DNA of 64,000 nucleotides from Scalesia atractyloides (GCA_947069175.1 CAMTDV010000023.1:86562391-86626390); one strand, 5' to 3'. Positions 23,897-36,484 are shown, counted from the stretch's first letter. Numbers and translations: made by a program. Notes: generated by a model not told the origin, from the sequence alone.

Positions 23897-26800
23897 AGTA
23901 AAGCATTTTGGATAAATCTTCAAGAGTTTCGGATAAACTTCTAGAATTTCGGATAAACCCTCAAGCATTTCGGATAGATCTTCAAGTGTTTCGGATACTC
24001 ACCAAGGATTTCAGATAATTAATGTTTCAAGTTGATCAGATTCGAACTAGTGTTCCGAATTGATTATTGTTTCGAATCCTGTTTCGAACACTGTTTCGAA
24101 TCTTGTTTCAAATACTGTTCCAAGTGGACATTCTTAGATTGGACTATTATTGTTTTCGGATTGTTAACATTTATTAAAAAATAATTAAATCGTTATTTGG
24201 TAAATTTAAGAAATGATGAACACAAACGGTGTAATGACTGTTGCGGATCTTGCTAATGCTACTTTGGCTGCCATTTAGACTCAAACTCAAGTGCTGTATC
24301 AGGAACTCGATCATATTATAGGCACGTCTACAAAAATTCCAAGGTTGTTCTATGGAGACGATTACTACGAGTGTTTTAGATTTTTTGGATTTGGTTTCGG
24401 ATTTTTTTTAAACAGCCCTACTGTAAGGCATAGGGACCTAGGGTCTGGAGGTGTATTCGAGATGGACCTCATACCATTATGTATGCTTCGCAAGATGATC
24501 CTCTAACTCAGATTCCTAAACTTGAGAATTTCTGAACAGATGATAACCGAAGAACTAAAGACAAGGATGATAAAGCTATGGCAAATCTTACCATGGCTCT
24601 TGGTCCAGACATTTCAATCGCCATTAGGAACTGCACGAATGTAAAAGTCGTTTAGGATGTGCTTAAAACCTTTTATAAGGGTAATACAGACATGAAGGCA
24701 AGCATGGTGAATATGTTGAATCAACAGTTTAGTTTATTTAACCATATTTATGGTGAAACTGTAGAGAATCATATAAGAAGATTCGTCAAACTGATCTTGC
24801 AAATGATAAGTGTCGATATCACCATCACAATCAGTAGGATGAATCATCAACTTCTGAATTTGTTGCCAAAAAACTGGGATGCTAATTTTGTATGAGCAAG
24901 TGTACAAAGAATTTGAACGAAGTCACACTTACTGAGCTGATTGCTACAATCAAGTCGTGCGAGATTGATAATCAGCAAAGAGAGCCTAATCATAAGAATT
25001 CAATGATTGCTACTGGGATAACTAGTTCTAACAATGCCTTAATGTCTCAGAGTCATCCCAACATAGTTTTCAGTCCGATTCATGGAGTGACAAACAATAA
25101 CCCGAATGTTGTTTGTGGTCCGATAATACAAGCTCAGCTGCAAGCTCAAAAGACCAACTATGTGTACGGCATGTCACTTCCTACACCACAAGTTGTTGTT
25201 AACACCTCTGCCACACCTACTTCAGCCCAACAATACCCTTAGCATGCTAATGTGGTTTTCAATCCAACAAACCCTTCATCATCTCAACATATTCCATCCA
25301 CACCCTCAGTAGAAAACATAGCCTTTCTAACTAAGAAAAATGAAGAAAAAATAGCTCTTGCAGCTTCTATGCTTAACAACTTGAATGCTTTCTTAGTAGG
25401 AGATCTCTCGCCCCATCTATTTTAGCAATTGAAATCAATCAAGTGGTCGGAGAAGATATAGAAGAGCTGGATGTATCCTGGAACTTGGCTATGGCAGCAT
25501 TTCAGGATGAAAAGTTTCAGAAAAAGTATGGTCATCTCATGTCGAATAATCGCATTGGATGTTTAAGAGACAAACTGAGATGCTACAGATGTTACAAGCC
25601 GGGACACTTTGCAAGGGATTGTAAGAAGACATCGGTCGGGTATGAGGCTACTCAGGCAGCTGCTGCTAGGAACACTGAAAGATCTATGGTTGCTGTTACA
25701 CCTACTAAAACTTCAACAGCCAGGGAGGTAGTAGAAAGGCTTTGATGGCACAGAACAATGCGGTTTCAATTATGCAGATGTTGTGGCTCACATGGAGTCA
25801 CTCAAGATCTTTGAAGTTGCAGAAGTCAATCATCAGGCACAAACCAAGGAACCTAAATTACTCTCTCAAACGCTAAACTCTCTTTTATGTTCAGAACATT
25901 GTAGAAATAAGAGTGCACAGATGAGAGGCATATTTTGCTTTAATCAGTAATTACAATAGTGCCATGTCAAAGTGCATCAGTCTTCGAGAGAACAACAAGA
26001 TACTTTATGAAAAAATTGATGCACTAAAGGACATAGCTCAGCTCCACTTGGACGTAAATCAACAGAAATGTTGGGTCCATGATTACAAAAACAGACTTAA
26101 TTTAAAAGCTTTCGAATGTGATTCTGTGAGAGCTAAGCTAGAACTTCTCACTTGTAAGCATCAACAAAATGAGTTAACTTAAAAAAATTGATACTTCTAG
26201 CGACATTGTTGGTAACTTATGTAATGTGCAACTTGCATTCAAAGAAAACAAGGATAAGGGTTTGGGTTATAAATAGGTTCCACCTCCATATAATTATATT
26301 TATTCTAGAATGCCCACTACTCAGCAGGATTTAGAAAATTATGATAAAATGATTTATGGCAAACCAAGCGATTATATTCCATGGGAACCTTACAAACCAA
26401 AGAATGCTAGACTCGCTGATTTTCTAAAGCCCATGAGTTTTACTACAAACGTGGATTTGGTTAAAAATTATTCAAATGAATCAGCTGGTAAGACATAACA
26501 AGAAAAGAAGTCTATGAAAACTTCATAAGAGGAGCACCAAGAAAATGTGTTAAGTTTTGATTCTGTGGACACTATTAACTGTTTTAGTTAATGTGAAGAG
26601 TAAGTGATAGTTGAAGAGAAGTTGAAGTGGATGATGAGCCATATTCAAGTGATGCTAATAATTTGGATGTTTCTCTATGTGCTGAACATGATTTTTACGT
26701 TTGGAACTATGTTCAGTCTATGCTTACTGAGACTAAGGGTTTTTCTGACAATATTTCTGATAACATTGCTAAAACTTAAAAGTTAGATGATGTGGTTTTT

Positions 26801-28681
26801 AAGTCTGACTGTGATTATAATCTTTTATTAGAGGGGTCTGATGCATCTGCTGATGAATTCGAAACACTTGTTTCGAGTGATTCAGACAACTGTTCTAGTA
26901 TGTTTGAGACCTCAACTGATGCCTCATAGTCCTCTAAATATGATGAAGTTGAAAATAACACTGTGTCTGATTGTGTGGATGAAATAATTCATGAACAGTT
27001 TGATAATTCATGAGCATAGTGTTTCTGAAGATTTAGAACAAGCTTCAAAGTCTGAATCAGATGATAGCCAAACTGTTTTAAACGAAAATTGCTCATCATT
27101 TGACGAACCAGATCCAGCTGATCCCAAAAGCTCGGGCACTGAAGAAAAGGTCTCTATGGAAACTAATTCTACAGCTAATCCCAAAAGAGCGGAGTCTGAA
27201 GAAAACGTTTCTGTCGAAACTGATTCAGTAGTTGATTCTCTAAGCTCAATTTCTAAGGAAAAGGTTTATGAAGAAACAAAGTCTACGTAATCTGCTTCTT
27301 TAAAGAAAAAAGGAAAACCCACCTCAGAAGCTAGCTGAATCTAAGTTGAAGGGGTAAAATTATCGATAGTCACTCTTGTGCTGATGATTGTGGACAGGTT
27401 ACATCCAAGGTTAAAAACGCACACAAGCAATCAACACTAAGTGGAAAGAAGAGACCTAATCAGCTCCCTAGAATAACACAAGCTAGGCTGAATGTCTTTT
27501 TCTATAAAAGACAAACTTGTCTTAATTGTGGAATTCCAAGGCACATAGCTAGAAATTGTATTCATCGTCCTTTCATGCCTTACTACTCAAGGAACAGATT
27601 TCATCAGACGGCTACGCATTATCGATCCTAAGGAAATCGATTCACTCAAGCCAAGCCATCTGATGGAGACTAGAATCTAGCAAAGAAAATTAATCAAAAG
27701 ATTTCAAACGTAAATAGATTACAGATTCAGGCAGTGAAATCAGAAGTAACATCACCGGAAAATTTTTCAAACAATACAAATTCTAAAATTTGGAAACCCA
27801 AAGTTCATGCTAGATCTCAGTCTCAGTGTTCACAATCGTCAAAGTCAACATCTTCCTCTCAAACCCCAAATCCTTCTAAAAGTCATATGATCTTTCATGA
27901 GGTTTCGTATACAGACCGTAATGGATAACCCAGATTAACAATGGACTGGGTAACAACATCTAATTAATCCCGCTGTGTGTGTAGGAACGGCTATGGAAGG
28001 CTACCGTCAGACTTTGGTTCATTGATAATGGCTGTTCCAGGCACATGAGAGGAGACATTTCCAAGTTGAATGATATAAAAATATTCGATGGTGGATTTGT
28101 CAACTTTTCGGGAGGTGAAATTGGAAGAATAACAATGAAGGGTACAGTAAAAAATGGGGTTCTCAGCTTCTAGATGTCAATTATGTTTCTGAACTCAAAC
28201 ACAGTCTCTTGAGCGTCTGCAGATATGCGATAAAGGTCTAGAAGTTCTCTTCACCAAAGGTGGATGCATAATTTTGAAGTCAGGGATTGTTATACTAGAG
28301 GATTGGTTAATTGAAGCAAAACATCGGGAAAATGCTTACGTGATTGACATGAACAAAGCCCCCACTAATCAAGTTACATGTTTGTTCTCAGAGATTACCA
28401 AACATGATGCTATGTTGTGGCATAGTTGATTGGGTCATCTCAACATGAAGAATCTTAACCAACTAGCAAAAGGAGGATTAGTCAGAAACCTACCAATCAA
28501 AGATTTCATGCAGGTCGAGGAATGTGAATCATGTGCACGTGGGAAACAGCATCGTAAGCCTCACAAGTCCAAGCTTGTGCACACGACTTCTAAAGTTTTA
28601 GAATTGCTTCATATGGATCTTTTTGGTTCCATCAATGTGCTAAGTGTTGGAGGTAAGGCTTACTGCTTTGTCATCACTGAT
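23897..28681 (+). mobile_element. Copia internal region, tandem copy 3 (4785 bp), joined to rest of integrase
   Basis: Third head-to-tail copy from the same left breakpoint. At the position where copies 1 and 2 end it continues in frame-compatible sequence (ACTGATGATTTCTCTCATTTC) into the integrase core. It is therefore the copy in the original context. It is about 55 bp shorter through several small deletions, including about 35-40 bp near 27005 and one near 27305. Confidence 0.93.
24213..27968 (+). pseudogene. Copia gag(-like) pseudogene, copy 3
   Basis: Start at 24213, CCHC knuckle at 25581-25622, second knuckle at 27518-27559, acidic repeat at 26991-27290 (shortened). It differs from copies 1 and 2 by small deletions near 25720, 25925 and 26620. 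At 27600-27606 it keeps CATCAG where the others have CACTAG, direct evidence that a stop in copies 1 and 2 arose from a Gln codon. Other Gln-to-stop lesions are shared by all three copies. Confidence 0.88.
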
Positions 28682-29640
28682 GATTTCTCTCATTTCACTT
28701 GCGTGTTTTTTAGAACAAAAGAGTGAGACTACAGGTTTGATCAAGAAATTTGTCACTCTCATGGAAAATCAAGCAAATCAGTGAGTGAAAATTATCGATG
28801 CGACAATAAGACGGAGTTTAAAAATGCTGAGATGAATAACTACTGTGTCTTAAAAGGAATTGATTGATGATATAGTGCAGCTTGAACTCCTCAACATAAT
28901 GAAGTTGCTGAAAAACGAAATCGAACTCTCATTGAAGCGGCTCGAATGATGCTGATAGATTTTGGCCTTCCGTTGATATTTTGGGAAGAAGCAGTGAACA
29001 CCGCCTCTATCTTCAAAACCATGCGTTGATCAACAAACGTCACATGAGGACTCCTTATGACATAGTCGATGAACAAAAACCCTTTGTACCGCGTTTCTGA
29101 ACTTTTGTTTGTCCCTGTGTTCTCCTGCGTTGGATGCCAAAGGAAAATTTTAAGCAAGAGGGGATTCATGCTATTTTATCGGCTATGCTATGAACACCAC
29201 GTATCATGTGTACAACAAAATTAAGAAGTAGATCATCAAGACTTACAATGTGGATTGGCTACAAGAAAAATCCAAAAAACACGTCGATTGGTTATATGAT
29301 TATTCCTATTTGTTTATGTTGTTTCATATTCTTTCTTATGTGGCTGTTAATGAAGGTGTCTCAAGTACAATGATACTCATTCCCATTGCAATTGAAGATG
29401 ACGCCGAGCCTTTGCGAGATGAACCCAAGAAACTTACTTTGGACCCACTGGGATTTCACGAAACTGCTGCGGCACAGCCTCAAACTTCACCGATTCAGGA
29501 GCCGGTTTCTGAATCTACTACAACAACTACTCCTTTTGATGCAGTTCATAACTCAAAAGCCTCTACACAACAACAACTATGGGACCCTGAAATCCCTAAA
29601 TCAATTGAGGGGGAGCAAGTTGGGATAGTATCAGGAAGTT
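27984..29640 (+). pseudogene. Copia protease and integrase, copy 3 and continuation
   Basis: The protease signature reads DNG instead of DSG (gat aat ggc, 28024-28032). The pre-integrase His/Cys region (LGHLNMKNL ... CESCARGKQH) is open at 28430-28726. The integrase core follows: LLHMDLFG, then FVITDDFSHFTCVFF, and after frameshifts TPQHNEVAEKRNRTLIEAAR and FWEEAVNTAS, the typical conserved core. The C-terminal part (29250-29645) is a loose Glu/Thr/Gln-rich linker ending near VSGSF. The pol then stops at the 57-bp repeat and resumes at 42806. It is not functional because of frameshifts and stops. Confidence 0.87.
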
Positions 29641-29652
29641 TTTGAATTTGCA

Positions 29653-29709
29653 ATCCAACTTGCAAGCTCTTGCTATAACAATTCGACAACGCGTTCAGAA
29701 AAGCCACCT
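29653..29709 (+). repeat. 57-bp perfect direct repeat, left copy
   Basis: From ATCCAACTTGCAAGCTCTTG to CAGAAAAGCCACCT this sequence is identical at all 57 positions to 42806-42862. It belongs to the Copia pol linker. The left copy continues the integrase side; the right copy continues the reverse-transcriptase side. Confidence 0.95.
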
Positions 29710-29711
29710 TG

Positions 29712-30116
29712 ACGGTGGTGGGTTTGCGGTGTTGCTTGGCTTCACCGCAGGAGACAGGGGCGGTGGTGCTTGACGGTGGTTGTTGGTTGTGGTGGTGGCT
29801 TGTGGTAGATGAGGTGGTGCCGGTGTGTGGTGGTGGTGGTAGATGAAGGCAGAGAGAGATGAATGGTTTGTGTGTGTTTGTGTGTGAGTAGAGAAGAGAA
29901 GGGTTTTTGTAGAAAAAAAACAAACCTAAAATGAGAAATATACCCTCACATGTTAGGCATGTGAGGGAATTAAACTAGGATAATTAACTTGGTTAGTTAG
30001 AAAGGACTGAATCGGCAACAAAAATAAACGTAAAGGTTGTTTTTGACAATTTTAAATATTAAGGATGGAACCTGCAAGTTTGAGGAAACATAAAGGATGT
30101 TTTGTGCAATTTACTC
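29712..30116. mobile_element. Right half of Mutator-like element (truncated duplicate)
   Basis: Same GGTGGT-rich interior and terminal repeat as the complete element at 45967-47060, ending GCAATTTACTC followed by TAGTTTTAA. The left half and left terminal repeat are absent because the duplicated segment starts inside the element. Confidence 0.82.
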
Positions 30117-30119
30117 TAG

Positions 30120-30610
30120 TTTTAATGATAAAATTTAACTTGGTTAGTTTTGTGCGGAAAATGACTGAGAAAATGGTTGAACAATGCAAATTGGAAGTGG
30201 AAACCTTTCATAATCAGGTTGGATATCTCTCGGATCCATCCGAAGAGCATTACGATTACTTTCAGTCAATGATCGTTGGTTTAAATTCCTTTAAAATCAC
30301 TCACGCGCAAAAGACCAATCCAGTAATATGCCAAGACACAATTGAAGACTTTTGGTTGTCTGCTAAAGTTAAATGAAGTGGAGGTGATGAGCAGGATCGA
30401 TTGAAGTTAAAGTGTAGGGAAAAGATATCATTATTAATAGAAGCCAAAGTTCGAGACGTTCTCAAGTTTGAAGATCAACCTAATCATCCAACAACTCTTG
30501 ATCGAGACAGAGATCGACCCCCCCCCCCCATTGTACCGAAATATCAAATAGCTCTTGTCTGGTCAACGCATCATAAGAAACCTATACTGAAAGAGAAGAA
30601 CCATCAATAG
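30120..30610 (+). pseudogene. Post-pol Copia ORF relic, copy A
   Basis: Encodes MVEQCKLEVETFHNQVGYLS and then HYDYFQSMIVGLNSFKITHA ... DTIEDFWLSAKVK before a stop. A shifted frame follows with EAKVRDVLKFEDQPNHPTTL and a poly-C run (30517-30529) giving Pro repeats. The pattern (…SFKITHAL…IxxFWxSAKV…VRxxLxFxD) resembles the extra ORF found after pol in many Asteraceae Copia elements, sometimes mis-annotated as a host protein. A gag-like role is an alternative. Function unknown; frameshifted and stopped. Confidence 0.55.
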
Positions 30611-31587
30611 AAATAGATGAACAACCATGAGAAGAATCACAGTCAATCCCTTATCCTAAAGACAGAGGAAAGAAAATAGCATCACCTAAAAAAGCAACGT
30701 CAGGTGATAGCATCTTCAGTTAATCCTGTATACAAAATCTCAAAAGCAAATTTGAAGGTGGTATAACTGTAGAATCCTCAAGTAAACAAAAAGTGATCCC
30801 TAGATTAGATCTTCCAGAAAACAGAACCATAGTAGCATACTAATCTCAAAGGAAGAAATCATCTTTCATGAGTATCACCTCAAACACTACTATATAAATG
30901 AAGAATAGCTTCTCAGCCCTATGATAATAAAAATGTGCACAGAAAGAGAGTCCAAAGGTAGATACTGCTTTCTTGGAATACTTACAAATCCAATCAAAAG
31001 GGTGATAAAAGTGTTAGATCACTTCTTGCCTACTGATTTTGGGAAACACATACAACACAAATATATTGTTCTCAGGAAACAAGGATCGTTTTAAGAGTCA
31101 AAGGGTCAAGAGTAACACAAGTATATGTTGGTTTCTTTCTCTAATAAACTATTAGTTTTGGATTAACTTATAGTTTTTATTTTAACACAACAGGGATCGT
31201 TTTAAGTGAAAGTTGAATTGTTCGAAAATTGAAGCAAAGAAAACTTCAAAGGGTGGACTATACTCAGTAAAAAAATGGATGTACATTTGATAACATCCTA
31301 TATTTAAACTCTAGGTCATTAAGTTACCTCATATGTAAAACTAGTGGAAATTCTCTCGCATCATAGAGCGAAAAACATATATGCATTAAAAAAAGTATTA
31401 GTTTTAATTACACAAAATTTATTATATTTAATAAATGCAAAGGTAATATAAAAAAAGTAAATATCTAATCTTCATGGTCGTCTGATAGTCGAACTAGATA
31501 AAATACAACGAAAGATGTATGTGTATATATATAGTTTTCATTTGGAGTTGGGTAATGGAAGTGGGTAATTGTCTTCCTCCAATGTTA

Positions 31588-32979
31588 CTGATTCAAGCAT
31601 GTGTGAAAGTTGTTTACAATAGAAAAAATACTTTCTTTTGAATACAAGTTCGTTAAAACCCTAACATAAGTTACAAAAATAAATCTAGTCTGCATCGTCG
31701 CCGGTAGGCGAGTGGTACCCATATCTCGCCATCAGTACCGACCCAAGCACATACAAAAGATATTTATGGCACTAAAAAGATACTTTTATTTACGGAACTG
31801 TGTTTTAATGAAAAAGGTTGACAAAAGAAAACTTACAACAAAAAAAATAACATGTAGTCTTCATTGTTGTCGGGTACTCGAGGTGAATAATTACACCAAA
31901 GTTATCTGTCGAAACACTATCACGCTGGTTTTCAATATTAACGAATGAGTTTGGTCTGTTGTTGCAGCGATTTTGTTTGAATAATATTTATATTTAAGCT
32001 TAGATAGACCAAGCGCGCCACAACGATACTTACTAAGTTTTATAAAACATTATATATGGAAATAAACAAATTACGTTACATTGACCGATAACCATAAAAA
32101 AGAATGCTGACATCGGTCCTGATTAAACCGATACCCATATTGATGTTGTTGAGTCAATATTGGTTTAGTTCCTTTCATTAGATGTATAAAATATTTTACG
32201 ACACAAAAACTACATTATGTTGATCATAACTCGGTTTGTTACACTATTGGTACTCTATAGAGTTTAGGATATAAGAAACAGTGTATTTTCAATAAATTCA
32301 TTAATTAAACAAACGTTGTTTGATGCAACCGAAAATGTGTAGTAATTTTTAATCAATTGAAAATCATAATAATAAATACTAATATTGGGACTAATATTTT
32401 CCGATCAATTTCGATTTTGCTCGTCACGATACTGGAAATCGATATAGCCTATGATATATATAAAAAAATACTTAATTAGTGAGATAATTAAAAACTTTAG
32501 TTAGTATTAAGAAGGCTATTTGGCAATTATTTTAAAATTAAAAATAAAAACTTCATGTCAAAATGAGAGGTTATATAGTAATTATTAAAGTATAAACAAT
32601 ATAAGCTATACTTATCATCATATCAAATAAAAGATGATAATAATAATAATAACAATAACTTTATAACAAGGCTTCAAAACAAAAAAAAAAACTTAAATTT
32701 TTACAAATGGAACGTAACGTATTTAATACACACATACATACATATAATATATATAAATATATATAGCAATAACAATGTGATATTTTTTAATATTAAAATA
32801 AGTGCCATAATCTATCACATGATTGTATAATTTACAAGATTAAATGCCATGCGCATTTCATATCACTAAGCTAGTTATGAACGAAGGACAGCTAACTTTT
32901 TCGTTTTAAAAGGCCATCCCACCCTATCTATCTGTCTATCTATCTTTCTTTCTTTCTTTCATTGTGTTCGAACAACAAT
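31588..32979. other. AT-rich region upstream of GMC pseudogene
   Basis: No supportable gene. It contains a (GATAA/TAA)n-like patch at 32630-32660 and a pyrimidine-rich CTAT/CTTT microsatellite at 32925-32960 directly before the GMC start. It may hold the former promoter, but no clear TATA position stands out. Confidence 0.5.
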
Positions 32980-35900
32980 ATGAAGAAGGCGAACCATCAA
33001 TTGCTTGTACTCTTTCTTCTCGTGATCTGTGTCAGATTGCAGATTGCGATGGAAAGTCGAATGTCTTTTAGAACCTAATTCTCGTTCGGGCATGTAATCC
33101 TCATTTTTCTCTCCATCGATCGTGAGATATGTTACAACTTCTACTCACATATATTACCTAAAGAGTTTTGCTACACGTACCTTTTTCCGTTTTTACTAAG
33201 TGTATCAAATTGCTAAATTAGTTGTTGTATGAGTCGTATCATAATGCGAACATACTTGTACAACTTTTCTATGAGTTGTATAATAGGGGAGATGTTCATA
33301 TGTAATGGTGTTTAACGGCGGATGCTGGATTAAAGATGACATGAACCCAAAAATCATTTTAAATATATGAATCCGAAAGCAACATTAATATTTGCGTGAT
33401 GACTCCAAATATGGCCAGTTTGACTTTTACTTTTATTTTTTCATATATTATTATATTATATTTACATTTTAAAAAAGAAATAAAAATAAAAAGAAATAGG
33501 AATGTATTCAGAATAATTACATTTGAATTACAAATATTATGTTCATTTTTTACAACCTAAAATTTTTTTGACACACTACATATTTCAAAAAATATAATAA
33601 AAAATAAATGGTTAAACGAATTAACTGGTGAACTGTTGGGTTGACAGTACAATGATGTGTCTAGCTAAAGGAATTCGTAGGTTTAACCTCAAAACTAATA
33701 TGTTTATACAAAATTCCAAACCGCCAAGTTTTAAGTTCATCTGGTGTTTTCGTGTCATTTCAAAACAATCACACCATATTCATATATGCTGCCTCTTATA
33801 CACGTTGTATTGGCTTTTTCTTAAAAAGAAAATCAATCAAATCATCATGTGTGTGTTCAGTAACATGAATGGGAAGTTTCCAACCTCTTAAAGAACATTC
33901 TTTGTCTATGGCATATGCAGATGATAGTTACCTTGGTTTCACACACGAAGCGACTGATTTTACTCCTGAGGAAGAATACGATTACATTGTCGTTGGAGGA
34001 GGGACCGCAGGTTGCCCATTAGCCGCCACTTTATCAGAAAAGTATTCTGTATTACTGCTTGAGCGAGGTGGTGTAGCCAGTTCGGACCCTAACATCGTGT
34101 ACGAAGACAGAATGTTGAACCCCATCTAATATACAAATCCCTTTGATTCCCCTGCTCAAAGCTTTATAATTTAAAGGTAGTAGTGCATGCAATTGTTGAG
34201 CGGGTCATCTTCTCCACTTCTCAACCTTTAGGTATGTGCAACCATTATTTATTTTCATGTTCTTTTAGATACCAAGATTGGTTTCTTGTTACAATATAAT
34301 GAAAGTTTTCATGAATAATATTTTTCAAGTTCTATACATTGTATGCATAGAGATTACAAGCAATTAACATTGAATGTAATAGATAAATATAATAACGCAG
34401 TCTTTTTCAAATATATCACTAAGATGCCCCTCAAGTTAGACGTTCATATCAGCATGTAGCGTGAAACGAAGCCTAATAAATTGAGCATATGAGAAACCTT
34501 GGTTAGAGCTTTACCACGTGTATGATTCATTTTTTTGCTTTTGAACTTTGTTTTGGTTTTTATAATCTGTTGTTCATGTCTAGTTTTTATGGATATTTTG
34601 CATTTGCTATTCCAGACTTTCAGGTTTAAGGATTCTGGTCCGGTGCCTAATTTGTAAAAACTAGAAAAACATTCAAAAAGAAAAATAGAATGATTTGCTT
34701 GTTACAAACAGTAATGCTCTAATATCATGATAATATAATCAAAGACAGCCACTTAGGTTATAGGCTAGTGGTTAAGAGGAATTATCTCTTTAATACTTGG
34801 GAGGTGTAAGTATTTAATCAAAGAGAATTAAACCAATATTGATAAATAGTGTTGGGAGGTGTAAATATTTAAATGGAAAAATTAGCCGTTCAAAAAAGAA
34901 TATAATCAAAGAGAATTAAAAAATATTGATAAATAATGTTTTATCATTAATCTACATAAAATAACTTCTAGAAATCTCTTCATATAGATAGATTACACTT
35001 AAAAAATCTTTTGAAACACAAGATTACAATTTTTTTTTTCTGAAAGACAAACCACCAATAAATAGATTACAATAAATAGATTACAATAGATGATTAAAGA
35101 AGTAAATAATGAAATATAATAATGAATCGTTTCAATATATATATATATATATATATATATTATCTTTCATAGTTTCTTTACCAGCAAACTTATACACCTT
35201 TTAATCCTATGTACAAAACCAATTTTATTGTTTTCTTGACAGCTGCAACTGGCGTTAGATACCATGATTCCAATGGAACACGTCACGAAGTGCATGTAAG
35301 AACAGGCGGAGAAGTAATTTTGAGTGCCGGAGCTATTGGGAGTCCACAACTGTTGATACTAAGCGGATTAGGGCCAGAGTCATCGCTTTCGTCGCTAAAT
35401 ATTCCAGTTGTTCGTGATCATCCATCTGTCGGACAATTTATGGCTGATCATCCTCGTAATAGCATTAATCTTTTGGTACCGGTTAGATTAACTGATGTAG
35501 TAGTTCGTGTTGCCGGGATCACAACAGTGGCCCATATCTGGAGTCTCTTGCATTTCCCCGAGTTACATCTATCATACCTTTCATTCCTTTCTTAAACTTG
35601 ATTCCACCAGCAAACTTAAGTGTGGTAGTATTTGGAGGAAAGGTCTCAAGACAAAAATCAACTGGCTCGCTGAATCTGATATCGTCTTCTGATGTCACAG
35701 TTAGCCCAAGAGTTCGGTTTAATTATTACTCTAACACTGACCTACTCCAATGCCGCAATATTGTTGATGTATTTAGGAAGGTTTTGGAAACTCAAGCTAT
35801 GGAAGAATATAAGTTTCCCAGCATCAATGCTCCTAGCCGTTTGAGTTTTATTGGCCCATCGGTACCCAAGGATTCCTCTGATGAACAGTCCATTGCGACT

Positions 35901-36116
35901 TTCTGTCGTGACACATTGGCTACATTTTGGCATCACCATGGCGGATGCGTGGTGAACAAGGTGGTTGATAGCCATTTAAAAGTCTTAGGGGTGGATTTTT
36001 ACAAGTTGTGGATGCTTCTACATATTTCAACTCACCAGGAACGAATCCTCAGGCAACCACTATGATGTTCAGACCGATACATTGGTGAGAAAATAGTTAA
36101 TGAAAGAGCAGCATAG
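32980..36116 (+). pseudogene. GMC oxidoreductase pseudogene (HOTHEAD / mandelonitrile-lyase-like)
   Basis: FAD-dependent GMC oxidoreductases of this plant clade act on long-chain alcohols or cyanohydrins in the secretory pathway. Exon 1 (32980 on) gives a signal peptide, MKKANHQLLVLFLLVICVRL. Exon 2 (about 33871-34129) has EEEYDYIVVGGGTAGCPLAA, the FAD-binding Rossmann motif, then LLERGGVASSDPN. After a stop at about 34127 it continues SPAQSF and, after a large gap, VHAIVERVIFSTSQPL. A roughly 1-kb intron (about 34236-35241) precedes exon 3 with GGEVILSAGAIGSPQLLILS (GMC signature 2), VGQFMADHPRN and FWHHHGGCVVNKVVD (catalytic His region). The C-terminus GTNPQATTMMF is in another frame. Lesions: one stop, loss of about 130 codons around the GGSS region, and frameshifts near 35525, 35990 and 36070. 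Confidence 0.88.
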
Positions 36117-36484
36117 GACACTCATTCTTGATATTAAGATGTATTACTAGTTGCTAGTTCCAAGAATAAATGTGTGTTGTTACATTTCTGTTTTCCATTT
36201 GCTTTTCTTTGTAATCATGTATAATTCAGCTTATCTATGTGATGAATGTAAAAAATCTTTACACTTTCTACCTTACTTATTTATTTCAAATATTTTGATT
36301 GGTGTTAATTGCTGAAGTTATCAAGATGGTTAACCTCTGCTCAATAAAGTCGCAGCACTTTTAGATAAAAAGTAGCTGGAGTGTTATGCAAAAGTTGTAC
36401 TGTATGAGTATAAAATCATAATCGCTTTAATACTAATTAAATTAAAGCAGAGTTGATCCAATGTTTGTTTTTAAGGGTCAAAGT
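36117..36484. other. 3' flank of GMC pseudogene
   Basis: Non-coding. TTTGTAATCATGTATAATTC-like sequence around 36210 could be the old polyadenylation region. Nothing else is recognised. Confidence 0.4.

Larger units (their letters stand above)
29712..31587 (+). repeat. 1.88-kb duplicated segment, copy A
   Basis: Collinear with 46667-48542 in the same orientation. It starts in the middle of a Mutator-like element (ACGGTGGTGGGTTTG) and ends at CTCCAATGTTA. Content: right half of the Mutator-like element (29712-30116), post-pol Copia ORF relic (about 30120-30610), then non-coding DNA with an identical succession of landmarks. Differences are scattered point changes and small indels. Confidence 0.92.

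Noticed and set aside
14217..28681. Reading TAA/TAG as glutamine by an altered genetic code
   Set aside because: Frameshifts, a CGA-to-TGA change and the CAG retained in copy 3 show ordinary decay; nothing else in the window suggests a variant code.
29546..29923. Pro/His/Thr-rich minus-strand open frame
   Set aside because: It is the reverse reading of the GGTGGT-rich interior of the Mutator-like element plus Copia linker; composition artefact.
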